A stretch of 64,000 bases of DNA, taken from JBNJGB01 sp051747385. Lineage in GTDB: Bacteria > Myxococcota_A > UBA9042 > PHBI01 > JACKFB01. This document shows, one piece after another, positions 16,590 through 24,669 of this stretch (the stretch's first letter is position 1; every line of letters begins with the position of its first letter). The notes under the pieces were generated by a model. That model was not told the DNA's origin. It ran no database searches and saw nothing but the letters and a program-made list of their open reading frames with translations. Made by a program: the position numbers and the translations under genes. Location of the stretch: contig JBNJGB010000005.1 in the NCBI GenBank assembly GCA_051747385.1, positions 124,001 through 188,000 on the forward strand, in the 5' to 3' direction.

Positions 16590-16610
16590 AAGTGATCCAT
16601 GAGTGATCCA
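16590..16610 (+). repeat. Integrase arm-type repeat, right copy, direct
   Basis: 21-bp match to the left copy around the core GTGATCCATGAGTGATCC. Together with the copy at 16497-16521 it forms an inverted pair 35 bp inside the right att repeat. Partial half-sites (GGATCACCC near 16531, GGGATCAG near 16574) lie between them. Confidence 0.65.
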
Positions 16611-16644
16611 TCGGCCCTCCCGGGCCGTATCCCCCAGACGCAGA

Positions 16645-16678
16645 AAAGCCCCCGAAGCGCTGTGACTTCGGGGGCTTT
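16645..16678. terminator. Terminator hairpin after tRNA-Phe
   Basis: AAAGCCCCCGAAG and CTTCGGGGGCTTT form a perfect 13-bp stem with an 8-base loop, ending in T on either strand. It lies four bases past the tRNA CCA. The same hairpin is duplicated at 6797-6830. Confidence 0.8.
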
Positions 16679-16729
16679 GGATGGTGGCCAGAGACGGAGT
16701 CGAACCGCCGACACGGGGATTTTCAGTCC
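16645..16729 (-). repeat. Right attachment repeat (att) in tRNA-Phe
   Basis: Identical to 6797-6881. Here the repeat runs on into the 5' half of tRNA-Phe, so the integrated element regenerates a full tRNA gene. Confidence 0.9.
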
Positions 16730-16757
16730 CCTGCTCTACCAACTGAGCTATCTGGCC
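16682..16757 (-). tRNA. tRNA-Phe (GAA)
   Basis: The 76-nt cloverleaf on the minus strand has acceptor strands GGCCAGA and TCTGGCC, a D-arm TAGCTCAGTTGGTAGAGCA, anticodon stem GGGGA/TCCCC around CTGAAAA (anticodon GAA), a T-arm with GGTTCGACTCC and an encoded CCA. It is the insertion target of the element to its left. Confidence 0.95.
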
Positions 16758-16835
16758 CCGTCGAGAGGTGCGGCCGATGGTAGCCATCGCCGGGGCGGTG
16801 TCAAGGTGGTTTCGCGCCGGGGTGGCGGGCGGGGA

Positions 16836-17765
16836 TCAGACGCCCGCCTGGCGGAGGGACTCGAAGGCCTCGCGCTGCTCGTCGGTGAGGTCGCTGGGGA
16901 CGTCCACCATGACGCGGACGTAGAGGTCGCCCGAGCCGCCGCCGCGCTTGGGGAAGCCGGAGCCGCGGACGCGGATGCGCTTGCCGCTGCTGGTGCCGGC
17001 GGGGATCTTGAGGCGGCGGGTCTCGCCGCCCGGGAGGGTGACCTCCGCGCTGCCGCCGAGGGCGGCGGTGGTGACCGAGACCGGAAGCTCCATCTCGATG
17101 TCGTCGCCCTTGCGGCGGAAGACCGGGTGCTCGGCCACCTCGACCTCGAGGAGGAGGTCGCCGCGGGGGCCGCCGCCGGGGGCGGGCTGACCCTTGCCGG
17201 CGACGCGGAGCTTCTGGCCGCTCTTGATGCCGGGCGGGACCTTGACGGTGATCGTCTCGGGGCCGTCCGCGCCGGACAGCGTGAAGGAGCGCTCGCCGCC
17301 GTGATAGGCCTCGTGGAAGCCGATGGTGAGCTCGCTCTCGACGTTCCGGCCCCTGGCGGGCCGCCGCCGGCCGGCGCCGCCGAAGCCGAAGCCCTCGAAG
17401 CCCTGGGCGCCGCCGGGGCGAGGGCCTCCTCCGCCGAAGATGGTGCGGAAGTCGAAGCCCCGACCCCCGCCCAGGCCCAGGTCGTCGAAGATGCTCCCGA
17501 AGTCGAAGTTCCGGAAGATGTCCTCCTGGCTGAAGCGCTGCCCGAAGCCCTCGGCCCCGAACATGTCGTACTGCTTGCGCTTCTCGGCGTCGGAGAGGAC
17601 GGCGTAGGCCTCGTTGACCTCCTTGAAGCGCTCCTCGGCGGCCTCGTCGTCCGGGTTCCGATCCGGGTGGTACTTGAGGGCGAGCTTCCTGTAGGCCCGC
17701 TTGATCTCGTCCTCGCTCGCCTTCCGGTCCACGCCGAGGATCTCGTAGTAGTCCTTGCCGGGCAT
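16836..17765 (-). CDS. DnaJ-family co-chaperone (CbpA-like, no zinc finger)
   Basis: The 309-residue protein begins with a J domain (MPGKDYYEILGVDRKASEDE, with YHPDRNPDDE holding the HPD that stimulates DnaK). A Gly/Phe-rich linker follows (about 70-135). The CxxCxGxG zinc finger of DnaJ is absent. Two beta-rich substrate-binding domains occupy about 140-305 (GFHEAYHGGERSFTL, VKVPPGIKSGQKLRVAGKGQ, LKIPAGTSSGKRIRVRGSGF). Length and order match CbpA/DnaJ type B proteins. It probably works with DnaK and GrpE in the cytoplasm. Its start is preceded by AAAGGAGCG. Confidence 0.92.
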   Translation of the reverse strand: MPGKDYYEILGVDRKASEDEIKRAYRKLALKYHPDRNPDDEAAEERFKEVNEAYAVLSDAEKRKQYDMFGAEGFGQRFSQEDIFRNFDFGSIFDDLGLGGGRGFDFRTIFGGGGPRPGGAQGFEGFGFGGAGRRRPARGRNVESELTIGFHEAYHGGERSFTLSGADGPETITVKVPPGIKSGQKLRVAGKGQPAPGGGPRGDLLLEVEVAEHPVFRRKGDDIEMELPVSVTTAALGGSAEVTLPGGETRRLKIPAGTSSGKRIRVRGSGFPKRGGGSGDLYVRVMVDVPSDLTDEQREAFESLRQAGV

Positions 17766-17972
17766 CCGTCGCTCCTTTCCGATCGTCTCGCGCTGGCCTC
17801 GGAGGCACCCCCAACCATCGACACGAAGCGGTGGGCGTCAAGCCTCGTGCCTGCCGTCGCGCCGGGCCTGTTGCGCCGGACCCGGGGGCCTCGGGGCCGA
17901 CTTTACAACAGCGCGCGTCTCCTGATAGTGCCGACGAACCGCGAAGACCCGAGAGGAAGGGAGGAGGAGCCC

Positions 17973-18260
17973 ATGGCCGACATCGAGATCCAGCACGCCC
18001 ACGGCACGGACGCGGCGGACGCCGCCACGCGCACCAAGAAGCTCCTCGACGACTTCCACGCCAAGCGCCCGGAGCTGTTCAAGGACGTGTCCTGGAGCGG
18101 CCAGAAGGCCGACGTGAAGGGCAAGGGCTTCAAGGGCCAGTTCCTGGTCGACGATCGGCTGGTGAAGGTCGAGATCTCCCTCGGGCTCGTCGCGAAGGCC
18201 CTCAAGGGCAGGATCAAGGGCTCGATCGAGGAGAAGCTGAACAAGGAATTCCCGAGCTGA
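17973..18260 (+). CDS. Polyhydroxyalkanoic acid system protein (PHA granule region)
   Basis: The 95-residue protein starts MADIEIQHAHGTDAADAATR after GAGGAGG. It has the pattern of the PHA_gran_rgn family: an amphipathic first helix of the type AxxRTKKLLDDFHAKRPELF, a beta segment with KGKGFKGQFLVDDRLVKVE and a closing helix around the L-KGRIKGSIEEKLNKEF motif. Members are usually 90-100 residues and are found near polyhydroxyalkanoate genes, but their biochemical role is not established; no PHA synthase lies in this window. The spacing to the next gene is 8 bases, so the two may be co-transcribed even though the products differ. Confidence 0.8.
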   Translation: MADIEIQHAHGTDAADAATRTKKLLDDFHAKRPELFKDVSWSGQKADVKGKGFKGQFLVDDRLVKVEISLGLVAKALKGRIKGSIEEKLNKEFPS

Positions 18261-18268
18261 GCCACCCC

Positions 18269-19948
18269 GTGCTCCATGCGGTCCGTGTCGCCGCCGGGCT
18301 CGGCCTCGTCGCCGGGCTCGGCCTGGGCGCGTGCTCGGCGGAGGACCCGGGCCTCGCGTGCCCCGCCCTCGCGCCGGGGGCCACGGGCCAGCTCGCCGTG
18401 GGTGCGGCCCTGTCGCCCCTGGACGGTCCGGTGCAGGTCCAGGGGACGGCGCCCGCCGGTCAGCTCGTGCAGCACGCCGTCTGGCTCCCGGCCGGCGTCG
18501 AGGTGGAGATCCGCGCCACCTTCTTCGACACGCGCGCCCAGGTGCTCACGTATGGGCCGCGAGACCTGCAGGGCGGCTATCCCACCTGCGAGAGCCTCCA
18601 GGTGTCGGCGGCCACGGGCGTCACCCTGACCACGAGCCTGGCCGCCGCGGAGGACGGCGCGGGGGAGTACCTCGTCGCCGTGGGCCCTCCGCCCGGCGCG
18701 GACGGCAGCGGATACGAGCTGAGCGTCACCTGCGTCGAGGGCTGCGAGACGGAGGCCACCGCCTGCCCCACCCTGGCCGAGCAGGGCTGCCCCACGGTCC
18801 GATGCGACGGTCAGCTCGTGGTGGACGAGGACGGGTGCACCACGTGCGCCTGTGACCCGGCCGCCCTCTGCGGACCCGACCGCTCGGCGGGGCCTTGGGG
18901 GACATGCGTCGTGCCGGCGTGCGAGTGCCCCGACGCGGACGGCGCGCCCGTGTGCGGCGTCGACGGGAACACCTGGCCCAGCCGCTGCCACGCCCTGTGC
19001 GCCGGGGTGATGGTGGCCCGCGAGGGCGGCTGCGCGGGCTCCTGCCCGGACCTCGCGGCGTGCGAGGAGTCCTGCGCCGGTCCGCGCGCCCTGGATCCCG
19101 ACACCGGATGCCCGACGTGCGAGTGTGCCGCCGACCTGCCCGAGCGCCCCGAGGACTGCGCCGGTTGCCCGCTGGAGAGCATGCCCGTCTGCGGCAGCGA
19201 CGGCGTCACCTACCGCAACCGCTGCCGCGCCCGGTGCGCCGGAGCGCGCATCCTGTACCCGGGAGCCTGCGTGGACGGCTGCCGGGAGGCGCCCCGGGGC
19301 TGCACCCTCGACTGCCCCTGGGGCCTGCGCCTGAACCCCGGCGACGGGCCCTGCCTGGCCTGCGACTGCGCCGTGGCGCCGACGCAAACCTGCGACACGG
19401 CCGGCGCGCCGGTCTGCGTCACCCTGCCGGGCCTCGACTCCCCCTCCACGGTCGGCAGCCCGTGTCTCGCGGCGCACCTCGGCGCCGAAGCGGAGGGCGC
19501 GTGGGGCCCCTGCGGCCGGGTCTGCGAGGAGGACGCGGACTGCGCCGACGGGCAGTTCTGCCTGCTGGACGGACCCATGGCCGGCCGCTGCCTCCTGGAG
19601 GGAGCGACGGACTGCGGCTGCAGCGCGGTGGTCGCGCCGGTCTGCGACGGCACGGGCCGGACCCGCCCCAACGCCTGTCACGCCAGGTGCCACGGCGCGC
19701 GCGTGGCGCACGAGGGCCCCTGCTGCGAGGGCGAGGCGACGGAATGCCCGGACGGCGAGGCCGCCCCGGTGGACGCCCGTGGCTGCCCGGTCGAGGACGG
19801 CGAGTGCGCGCCGATCGACGCGGCCCGATGCCTCACGGGTCCGCCCGTGACCACGGCCTGCGCCTCGGACGGCACGCTGCTCGACGGAGGCGTCTGCGGA
19901 GCCCACGCCGAAGGGCGGCAGGCCTCGACGAGGTGGTGCAGCCCATGA
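18269..19948 (+). CDS. Kazal/antistasin-like Cys-rich lipoprotein
   Basis: A GTG at 18269 begins a signal peptide with lipobox (LGLVAGLGLGAC). Residues about 20-160 form a beta-rich domain resembling pre-peptidase C-terminal-type domains. From residue 165 the protein is a string of Cys-rich modules: antistasin-like units (CDGQLVVDEDGCTTCACDP, DTGCPTCECA) and Kazal-type inhibitor units (PVCGVDGNTWPSRCHALC, PVCGSDGVTYRNRCRARC, PVCDGTGRTRPNACHARC). Kazal domains inhibit serine proteases; in Myxococcota they are frequent on surface lipoproteins. The stop overlaps the ATG of the next lipoprotein gene (ATGA), so it starts a three-gene surface operon. Start choice relies on the signal peptide; no strong Shine-Dalgarno is seen. 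Confidence 0.82.
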   Translation: MLHAVRVAAGLGLVAGLGLGACSAEDPGLACPALAPGATGQLAVGAALSPLDGPVQVQGTAPAGQLVQHAVWLPAGVEVEIRATFFDTRAQVLTYGPRDLQGGYPTCESLQVSAATGVTLTTSLAAAEDGAGEYLVAVGPPPGADGSGYELSVTCVEGCETEATACPTLAEQGCPTVRCDGQLVVDEDGCTTCACDPAALCGPDRSAGPWGTCVVPACECPDADGAPVCGVDGNTWPSRCHALCAGVMVAREGGCAGSCPDLAACEESCAGPRALDPDTGCPTCECAADLPERPEDCAGCPLESMPVCGSDGVTYRNRCRARCAGARILYPGACVDGCREAPRGCTLDCPWGLRLNPGDGPCLACDCAVAPTQTCDTAGAPVCVTLPGLDSPSTVGSPCLAAHLGAEAEGAWGPCGRVCEEDADCADGQFCLLDGPMAGRCLLEGATDCGCSAVVAPVCDGTGRTRPNACHARCHGARVAHEGPCCEGEATECPDGEAAPVDARGCPVEDGECAPIDAARCLTGPPVTTACASDGTLLDGGVCGAHAEGRQASTRWCSP

Positions 19949-20358
19949 GGCGCTTCCTCCCGGCTCTGCTCGTCGCGGCGCTCCTGTCGGGGTGCGACGG
20001 CTACACGGACCTGGACCTGCCCCGGCGGGAGGACGCCGGCCTCCGCGTCGAGCACGTCGACCTCCACCCCGGCGCGGCCGGACGGATCCAGGCGGCCGTG
20101 GTGCTGCCCGACGACGCGGCCGGTCCCGTGGTCGTGGTCGGACAGCCGGCGGTCGGCGGCGTCGCGGCGAACGTGGTCAACTGGGCCGTGGGCCCGTGCC
20201 CCGGCTTCCCGGAAGCCACCGAGGAGGCGGGCCTGCGTTTGTGCGCCGCAGTCCGGACCGAGGTGGGCCTGCCGATCGAGGGCATGGTCCTCGGCGTCGT
20301 GGTGGAGTCCCGCGGGGACGACCGCCGCTTCACCGCCGAAGGGGAGGTGGTGCCGTGA
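19945..20358 (+). CDS. Small lipoprotein of unknown function
   Basis: The 137-residue product begins MRRFLPALLVAALLSGCDGY, a clear type II signal peptide with lipobox LLSGC. The mature part is beta-rich with two Cys residues (VGPCPGF and LRLCAAV) that may pair. I do not recognise the domain. It is translationally coupled to genes on both sides (ATGA overlap upstream, GTGA overlap downstream), placing it between a Kazal lipoprotein and an outer-membrane beta-barrel protein; the three likely sit together at the outer membrane. Confidence 0.75.
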   Translation: MRRFLPALLVAALLSGCDGYTDLDLPRREDAGLRVEHVDLHPGAAGRIQAAVVLPDDAAGPVVVVGQPAVGGVAANVVNWAVGPCPGFPEATEEAGLRLCAAVRTEVGLPIEGMVLGVVVESRGDDRRFTAEGEVVP

Positions 20359-21323
20359 GGACCGCGCTCCTGGCGCTGGCGTTGCTGCTCCTGGCCGCCC
20401 CGGCGAGGGGCCAGGGCGCCGCCGACCTCCTCGACGAGGCGGCCGCCTGCCACCGGCGGGACCGCCCCGAGTGCACGCTGCGCAAGGCCGATGCCGCACT
20501 CGAGGCGCTCACCGACGAGTCGCCGGCTGCCCTACGCCGCGAAGCCCTGCTGCTCCGAGCCGAGGCCCTCGCCCTGCTGGACCGTCCGGAGGAGGCGCGC
20601 GAGGCGTTCCGCGCGCTGCTGTCCGCGCAGCCCTCGTGGCGTCCGCCGCCGGATGCGGATCCCCGCGTCCGCTCCGCCGCCGAGGACGCGCGCCGCGAGC
20701 GCCTCCTCGAGCACCTGCCGGACACGCTGGACGCCGGCCCCCCCCCGGAGCCCGAGGCGCCGAAGCCCGAGGAGATGCTCCCCGACCCGGCCCTGTACGC
20801 GCCGGACCACATCGTGGAGATGGACCCGGAGGAGTCCCTGGTCCCCAAGTGGCGGCTGAGCCTGGGGGCGGGCGTGGGCCTGCTGGCAGGGGACTCGGCC
20901 GACCGCTTCGACGCCGGCCCGACGGCGCTCCTCGAGGTCTCACGCGACCTCGTGGGGCCCCTGTCCCTGTGGTTCCAGGCCGCGCTCAGCCTCCTGTCCT
21001 TCGACGACTCCGTGCAGGCGGAGCCCGGCTACAGCCGCGGGCTCACCACCGCCTCGGCCGTCCTCGGGCTGCAGGTGGGCCTGCCCGTGGGAGGCGACTT
21101 CGACATCGTCCTCGCCGGGGGTGTCGGCGCGGGCGGATTCGGCCTGCGCAACCTGGACGAGGCCGTGGGCGCCGCCTTCCACGGCTCCGCCGGCGTCCGC
21201 TGGCAGATGGACGAGCACCTCGCCCTGCGGGTGGACGCCGTACCGACGCTGTTCGTCCCGGCCGGCGACGTGGGCGCCGCGGGTCACGTCAGCGTGGTGG
21301 GCCGCGCGGAGATCCGCTTCTGA
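20355..21323 (+). CDS. Periplasmic helical domain plus outer-membrane beta-barrel
   Basis: The GTG at 20355 overlaps the previous stop. A signal peptide (MRTALLALALLLLAAPARGQ) is followed by a helical TPR-like region (about 21-110), a Pro/Glu-rich linker (about 120-150) and a C-terminal region of about 170 residues of alternating hydrophobic and polar strands ending in AGHVSVVGRAEIRF. The last residue is Phe, as in outer-membrane barrels. This resembles OmpA-like or beta-barrel proteins of 8 strands found in Myxococcota. The specific function is unknown. It converges with the regulator gene; the two stops lie in a shared hairpin. Confidence 0.78.
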   Translation: MRTALLALALLLLAAPARGQGAADLLDEAAACHRRDRPECTLRKADAALEALTDESPAALRREALLLRAEALALLDRPEEAREAFRALLSAQPSWRPPPDADPRVRSAAEDARRERLLEHLPDTLDAGPPPEPEAPKPEEMLPDPALYAPDHIVEMDPEESLVPKWRLSLGAGVGLLAGDSADRFDAGPTALLEVSRDLVGPLSLWFQAALSLLSFDDSVQAEPGYSRGLTTASAVLGLQVGLPVGGDFDIVLAGGVGAGGFGLRNLDEAVGAAFHGSAGVRWQMDEHLALRVDAVPTLFVPAGDVGAAGHVSVVGRAEIRF

Positions 21324-21340
21324 ACCGACCTCGGGTTCAG
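21320..21340. terminator. Hairpin between convergent genes
   Basis: CTGAACC (21320-21326) pairs with GGTTCAG (21334-21340). It includes the stop codons of both the barrel gene and the converging regulator gene, and may end transcription from both sides. No T-run is present. Confidence 0.4.
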
Positions 21341-24300
21341 TCCTCTGCGGCCTCGCGCTCCGCCTCTTCGTCCTCGTCCTCCTCCTCGATGCGATCGACG
21401 AGGAAGAAGCCGAGGTCGGCGGCCAGGCCGTAGGCCACCTGCGTGCCTCCGCCCGGCTTGTCCACGCGGGCGGTCACCACGTACTTGCGGTCCTTGCCCA
21501 GCAGGGCGCGGAGGCGCGAGATGGCGACCTTCACCTTCGTCTGCATGGAGCTCTTGCCGCTCTGGGACTGCCAGACCGACTCCGCGAGCTCGTCCATGGT
21601 GAAGACCTGGTCGGGGTTCCGCAGGAAGTGGAGCAGCAGCGGCAGGATCACCCGCTTCTCGGCCAGGGAGATCTCCTTGCCGCGGTTGACCATGAGCTGA
21701 TCGTAGACGACCACGACCAGCGACCGGGCGCCCTCCTCCTCGAGGAGCTCCTCGACCTGGCGCGCGTTGGCCCCCTGCCGCTCCTCGCGCGTCACGATGA
21801 CGTACTCGTCGGCCAGCTCCGCGCGCCGCCGGTAGTCCCGATAGCGGGCCAGGGCCTCCTCGCTCAGGTCGGGCGGAGCCTCCGCGTCCACGGGCTCTCC
21901 GGTGAGCCGCTCCAGGGCCTCGGCGCAGTAGGACGCCACCTCCTCCTCCTCGCCGTAGGCGGCGCCCACGTGGAGGATCTCCGCGTACTCGGAGCCGATC
22001 TCGAAGTGATAACCGTGCCGCCGGGCCGCGTCGCAGGCGCCCTCCAGGGCCTCCATGACCGCCTCGGGGCTGTCCACCTCGCCCGCGACGAACTGCTGGT
22101 GCTCCAGCAGGGCCTTGCGCCACGCCAACCGCGCCACGTGGAAGGCCGCTCCCACCCGCGTGTAGCGCTCGCTCGCCTGCCGTACGTGGGTCAGAGCCCG
22201 CCCCAGGTGCCCCCGCGCGGCGCACCACTCGGCCTGGGCCTCGCTGTGGAGCGCGCTCACGTGGACCTCGGTCCGCAGGAGCCCCTCCACCAGGCCCGCC
22301 GAGCGCTCCTGGATCAGGCTCGCCTCGTGGACCCGGCCGTGGCGCGCCAGGTAGATGAGGTAGCGATCGAGCACCTCGACCTTCACCTTCACGTCCCCGA
22401 TGCTGTCCAGCAGGCGCATGGCCCGACGGAAGGCCCGGTCGGCCTCCTCGTGCTCGCCGAGGCTGCCGTGGACCTCGCCCACCGTCGCGAGCATGGTGGC
22501 GATGGTCTCCGGGCGCCCCGTGTCCTCGACCTCGGGGAGGGCCCGCGTCATCAGGTCCAGGGCGTCCTGGTGCCGGCCGGCCATCCGGTGGTTCAGCCCC
22601 AGGACGTAGGCGATGCTCGCGTGGAGCTCGGGATCGGCCGCAGGATCGACCCGCTCGAGCGCCGTCTCCAGGTGCTCGCTCGCCTGCTGGATGGCGCCGC
22701 GGCGCGTGGCGATGAGCCCCAGGTTCTTCCGCGCCAGGGCCTCGTCGCGGGGGCGCTTCTCCGTCCGGGCCAAGTCCCGCGCCTCGACGCAGACCTGCTC
22801 CGCGCTGTCGTAGGAGCCGGTCTCCATCTTGACCGTCCCCAGGAGGTTCAGCAGGTGGAGTTGGACGCCGGCGGCCTCGGAGCGGTGCTCCTCGGGCAGC
22901 CCTCCGCGGCGGCGTAGCTGCCTCAGGAAGTCCAGGCCCCGGCGACAGTAGGTGCTCGCCTCGGAGTGCATGCCGCGGCGCCAGTACATCGCGGCGTAGC
23001 CCAGGCAGACACGCGGCTGCCAGCGCCACAGGTCGCCGGCCCGCTGCCGGTCGTTCAGGTGGGCCTTGCAGCGATCCAGGTAGGCCCGTGCACGGTCCCA
23101 CTCGCCCATGCCCACGTGGATGCGCCCGACGTAGTAGTCGGCCCAGAACGGCAGGGAGGCGTAGTGGGACTCCAGGCTCAGGAGCCAGTGCGCGAGCTGG
23201 CGGTGATAGCCGCTGGCGAAGAACCGCTCGGCCTCGCCCTCCAGCAGGTACAGCACCCGATCGTAGTCCCCGGCGGCCACGAGGTGGTCCAGGGAGGTCG
23301 CTTCGACGGTGCGCCCACGGTCCAGGCGGTAGTCGGCCGCCCGGCGGTGCGCCTCCCGGTAGACACGCGCGTCCTCCTGCGCCAGGAGGTTGCGGAGGGT
23401 CTCCCGCACCAGCGGACTCATCTCGAGGGTGTCGCCGTCATCGTCCCCTTCGGCCGGCAGCAACACCTGCGTGTGCTCCAGGCGCTCCAGGTACGCCGGG
23501 ATCTGGCCCTCGGGCAGCGCGATGAGGTAGCGCCCGGCGGAGCGCAACGAGCGGCGCCCGCCCCCCTCGCCGAATAGCGCTCGCACCGCCCCGGGCTCCA
23601 CCCGCTCCAGCACGGACACGACCTTCAGGAAGTACTGGAGCGGCGGCGGATACTCGGCCAGGAGGCGGTGGACGACGAAGTCCACCACGGCCTCCTCCTC
23701 GCCGGCGATGCCGTCCACCAGGGACGCCAGCTCCTCGTCGCTCCGATCCCGCATGAGAGTTGCGAGCAGGCCCATCACGCCGGGCCAGCCTCGCGTCCGC
23801 TCCCAGACCCGCTGAACCAGGATCGGCGTCACCTCGCCCACGACCCGGTCCAGCAGCTCGCGGACCTCCTCCAGGGTGAAGGCGAGGTCCGCCCCCGTCA
23901 GCTCCACGAGCTCGCCGCGCTGCCGATACGGGGTCAGGTCCACCGGGATGGCGCGCCGCGATGCCAGCACGAAGCGGAGCCTCCGGGGCTCGCTCCGGAG
24001 CAGCCCGCGCAGGACGTCCGCCAGGGGCTCGCCGGCCTCCAGGTGCTGCACGTCGTCCAAGACCAGCGTCGCCGCCACCTGGGCGACCGGCTCCAGGAGC
24101 CGATCGAGCACCCAGGGCAGCCGCTCGCCGTACTCCTCCGCCGGCGCGGCCTTCTTGAGCATCAGGAGCGGCTTGATGTCGGCCCGCGGCAGGCGCCGCC
24201 GCACGGCCTCGGCCAGCCGGTCCAAGAACAGCCCCGGGTGGTGCTCGCAATCGGCCAGCGAGAGGACGAGAGCCGGGAAGCCCGCCTCGTCCGCCTCGTC

Positions 24301-24474
24301 GGCCACGCGCCGGAGCAACGTCGTCTTGCCGTATCCCGCCGGCGCGACCACCGTGGTCACCACGGGCGCGCCGTCCGCGTGGATGATGCGCTCCACCAGC
24401 CGGTCTCGCCCCAGGAGGAGGTGTCCCTCCCCGTCCCCTTCGCCGCTCTGCGCCATGATATCCGTCGTCGCCAA
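21337..24474 (-). CDS. MalT-like STAND regulator with C-terminal winged helix
   Basis: The 1045-residue protein has a STAND-type ATPase near the start (Walker A APAGYGKTT, about 44-52; LVLDDVQHLE as Walker B, about 140-150; FVLASRR sensor), as in MalT/LuxR-type regulators. Residues about 370-860 form TPR-like helical pairs that would hold a ligand. In place of a LuxR helix-turn-helix, the C-terminal 120 residues read as an OmpR-type winged helix (LAEKRVILPLLLHFLRNPDQ, FTMDELAESVWQ, KVKVAISRLRALLGKDRKYV, GGTQVAYGL), the fold used by SARP regulators. It ends in an acidic tail. The target genes are not obvious; it diverges from the M48 protease gene. Confidence 0.82.
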   Translation of the reverse strand: MATTDIMAQSGEGDGEGHLLLGRDRLVERIIHADGAPVVTTVVAPAGYGKTTLLRRVADEADEAGFPALVLSLADCEHHPGLFLDRLAEAVRRRLPRADIKPLLMLKKAAPAEEYGERLPWVLDRLLEPVAQVAATLVLDDVQHLEAGEPLADVLRGLLRSEPRRLRFVLASRRAIPVDLTPYRQRGELVELTGADLAFTLEEVRELLDRVVGEVTPILVQRVWERTRGWPGVMGLLATLMRDRSDEELASLVDGIAGEEEAVVDFVVHRLLAEYPPPLQYFLKVVSVLERVEPGAVRALFGEGGGRRSLRSAGRYLIALPEGQIPAYLERLEHTQVLLPAEGDDDGDTLEMSPLVRETLRNLLAQEDARVYREAHRRAADYRLDRGRTVEATSLDHLVAAGDYDRVLYLLEGEAERFFASGYHRQLAHWLLSLESHYASLPFWADYYVGRIHVGMGEWDRARAYLDRCKAHLNDRQRAGDLWRWQPRVCLGYAAMYWRRGMHSEASTYCRRGLDFLRQLRRRGGLPEEHRSEAAGVQLHLLNLLGTVKMETGSYDSAEQVCVEARDLARTEKRPRDEALARKNLGLIATRRGAIQQASEHLETALERVDPAADPELHASIAYVLGLNHRMAGRHQDALDLMTRALPEVEDTGRPETIATMLATVGEVHGSLGEHEEADRAFRRAMRLLDSIGDVKVKVEVLDRYLIYLARHGRVHEASLIQERSAGLVEGLLRTEVHVSALHSEAQAEWCAARGHLGRALTHVRQASERYTRVGAAFHVARLAWRKALLEHQQFVAGEVDSPEAVMEALEGACDAARRHGYHFEIGSEYAEILHVGAAYGEEEEVASYCAEALERLTGEPVDAEAPPDLSEEALARYRDYRRRAELADEYVIVTREERQGANARQVEELLEEEGARSLVVVVYDQLMVNRGKEISLAEKRVILPLLLHFLRNPDQVFTMDELAESVWQSQSGKSSMQTKVKVAISRLRALLGKDRKYVVTARVDKPGGGTQVAYGLAADLGFFLVDRIEEEDEDEEAEREAAED

Positions 24475-24669
24475 GTGGAAACGCGCCCCAGCTTAGGTGG
24501 CCCCGAGACGTACAGGCAAGCCGACCCGGGCTCTTTACAGGGTTCGGAGCCCGGTCGGATACTGGCCGCCGGCCCGCGGGTCGGCGACGAATCGAGGATA
24601 GCGAAACGACGCCGGAATGCCGACCCCGGACAGGCCATTCCGTCCGACGACCGCCCGATCGGAGGTCCC

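Larger units (their letters stand above)
6797..16729. mobile_element. tRNA-Phe-integrated element (about 9.9 kb)
   Basis: Two 85-bp direct repeats (6797-6881 and 16645-16729) bound a segment with a tyrosine integrase next to the right repeat. The repeat covers the anticodon arm to the 3' end of tRNA-Phe plus its terminator hairpin, the classic target of tyrosine integrases; only the right copy joins the tRNA 5' half, so the tRNA stays intact. Inside are two excisionase-like genes, a CHC2 zinc-finger protein, a replication-like protein, a toxin-antitoxin operon, a zinc-ribbon membrane protein and a MopE/FGE lipoprotein. No capsid, tail, relaxase or secretion genes are visible. The set recalls integrative satellites or small integrative elements. 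The toxin-antitoxin operon looks less GC-rich by eye than the neighbouring chromosome. Confidence 0.88.
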
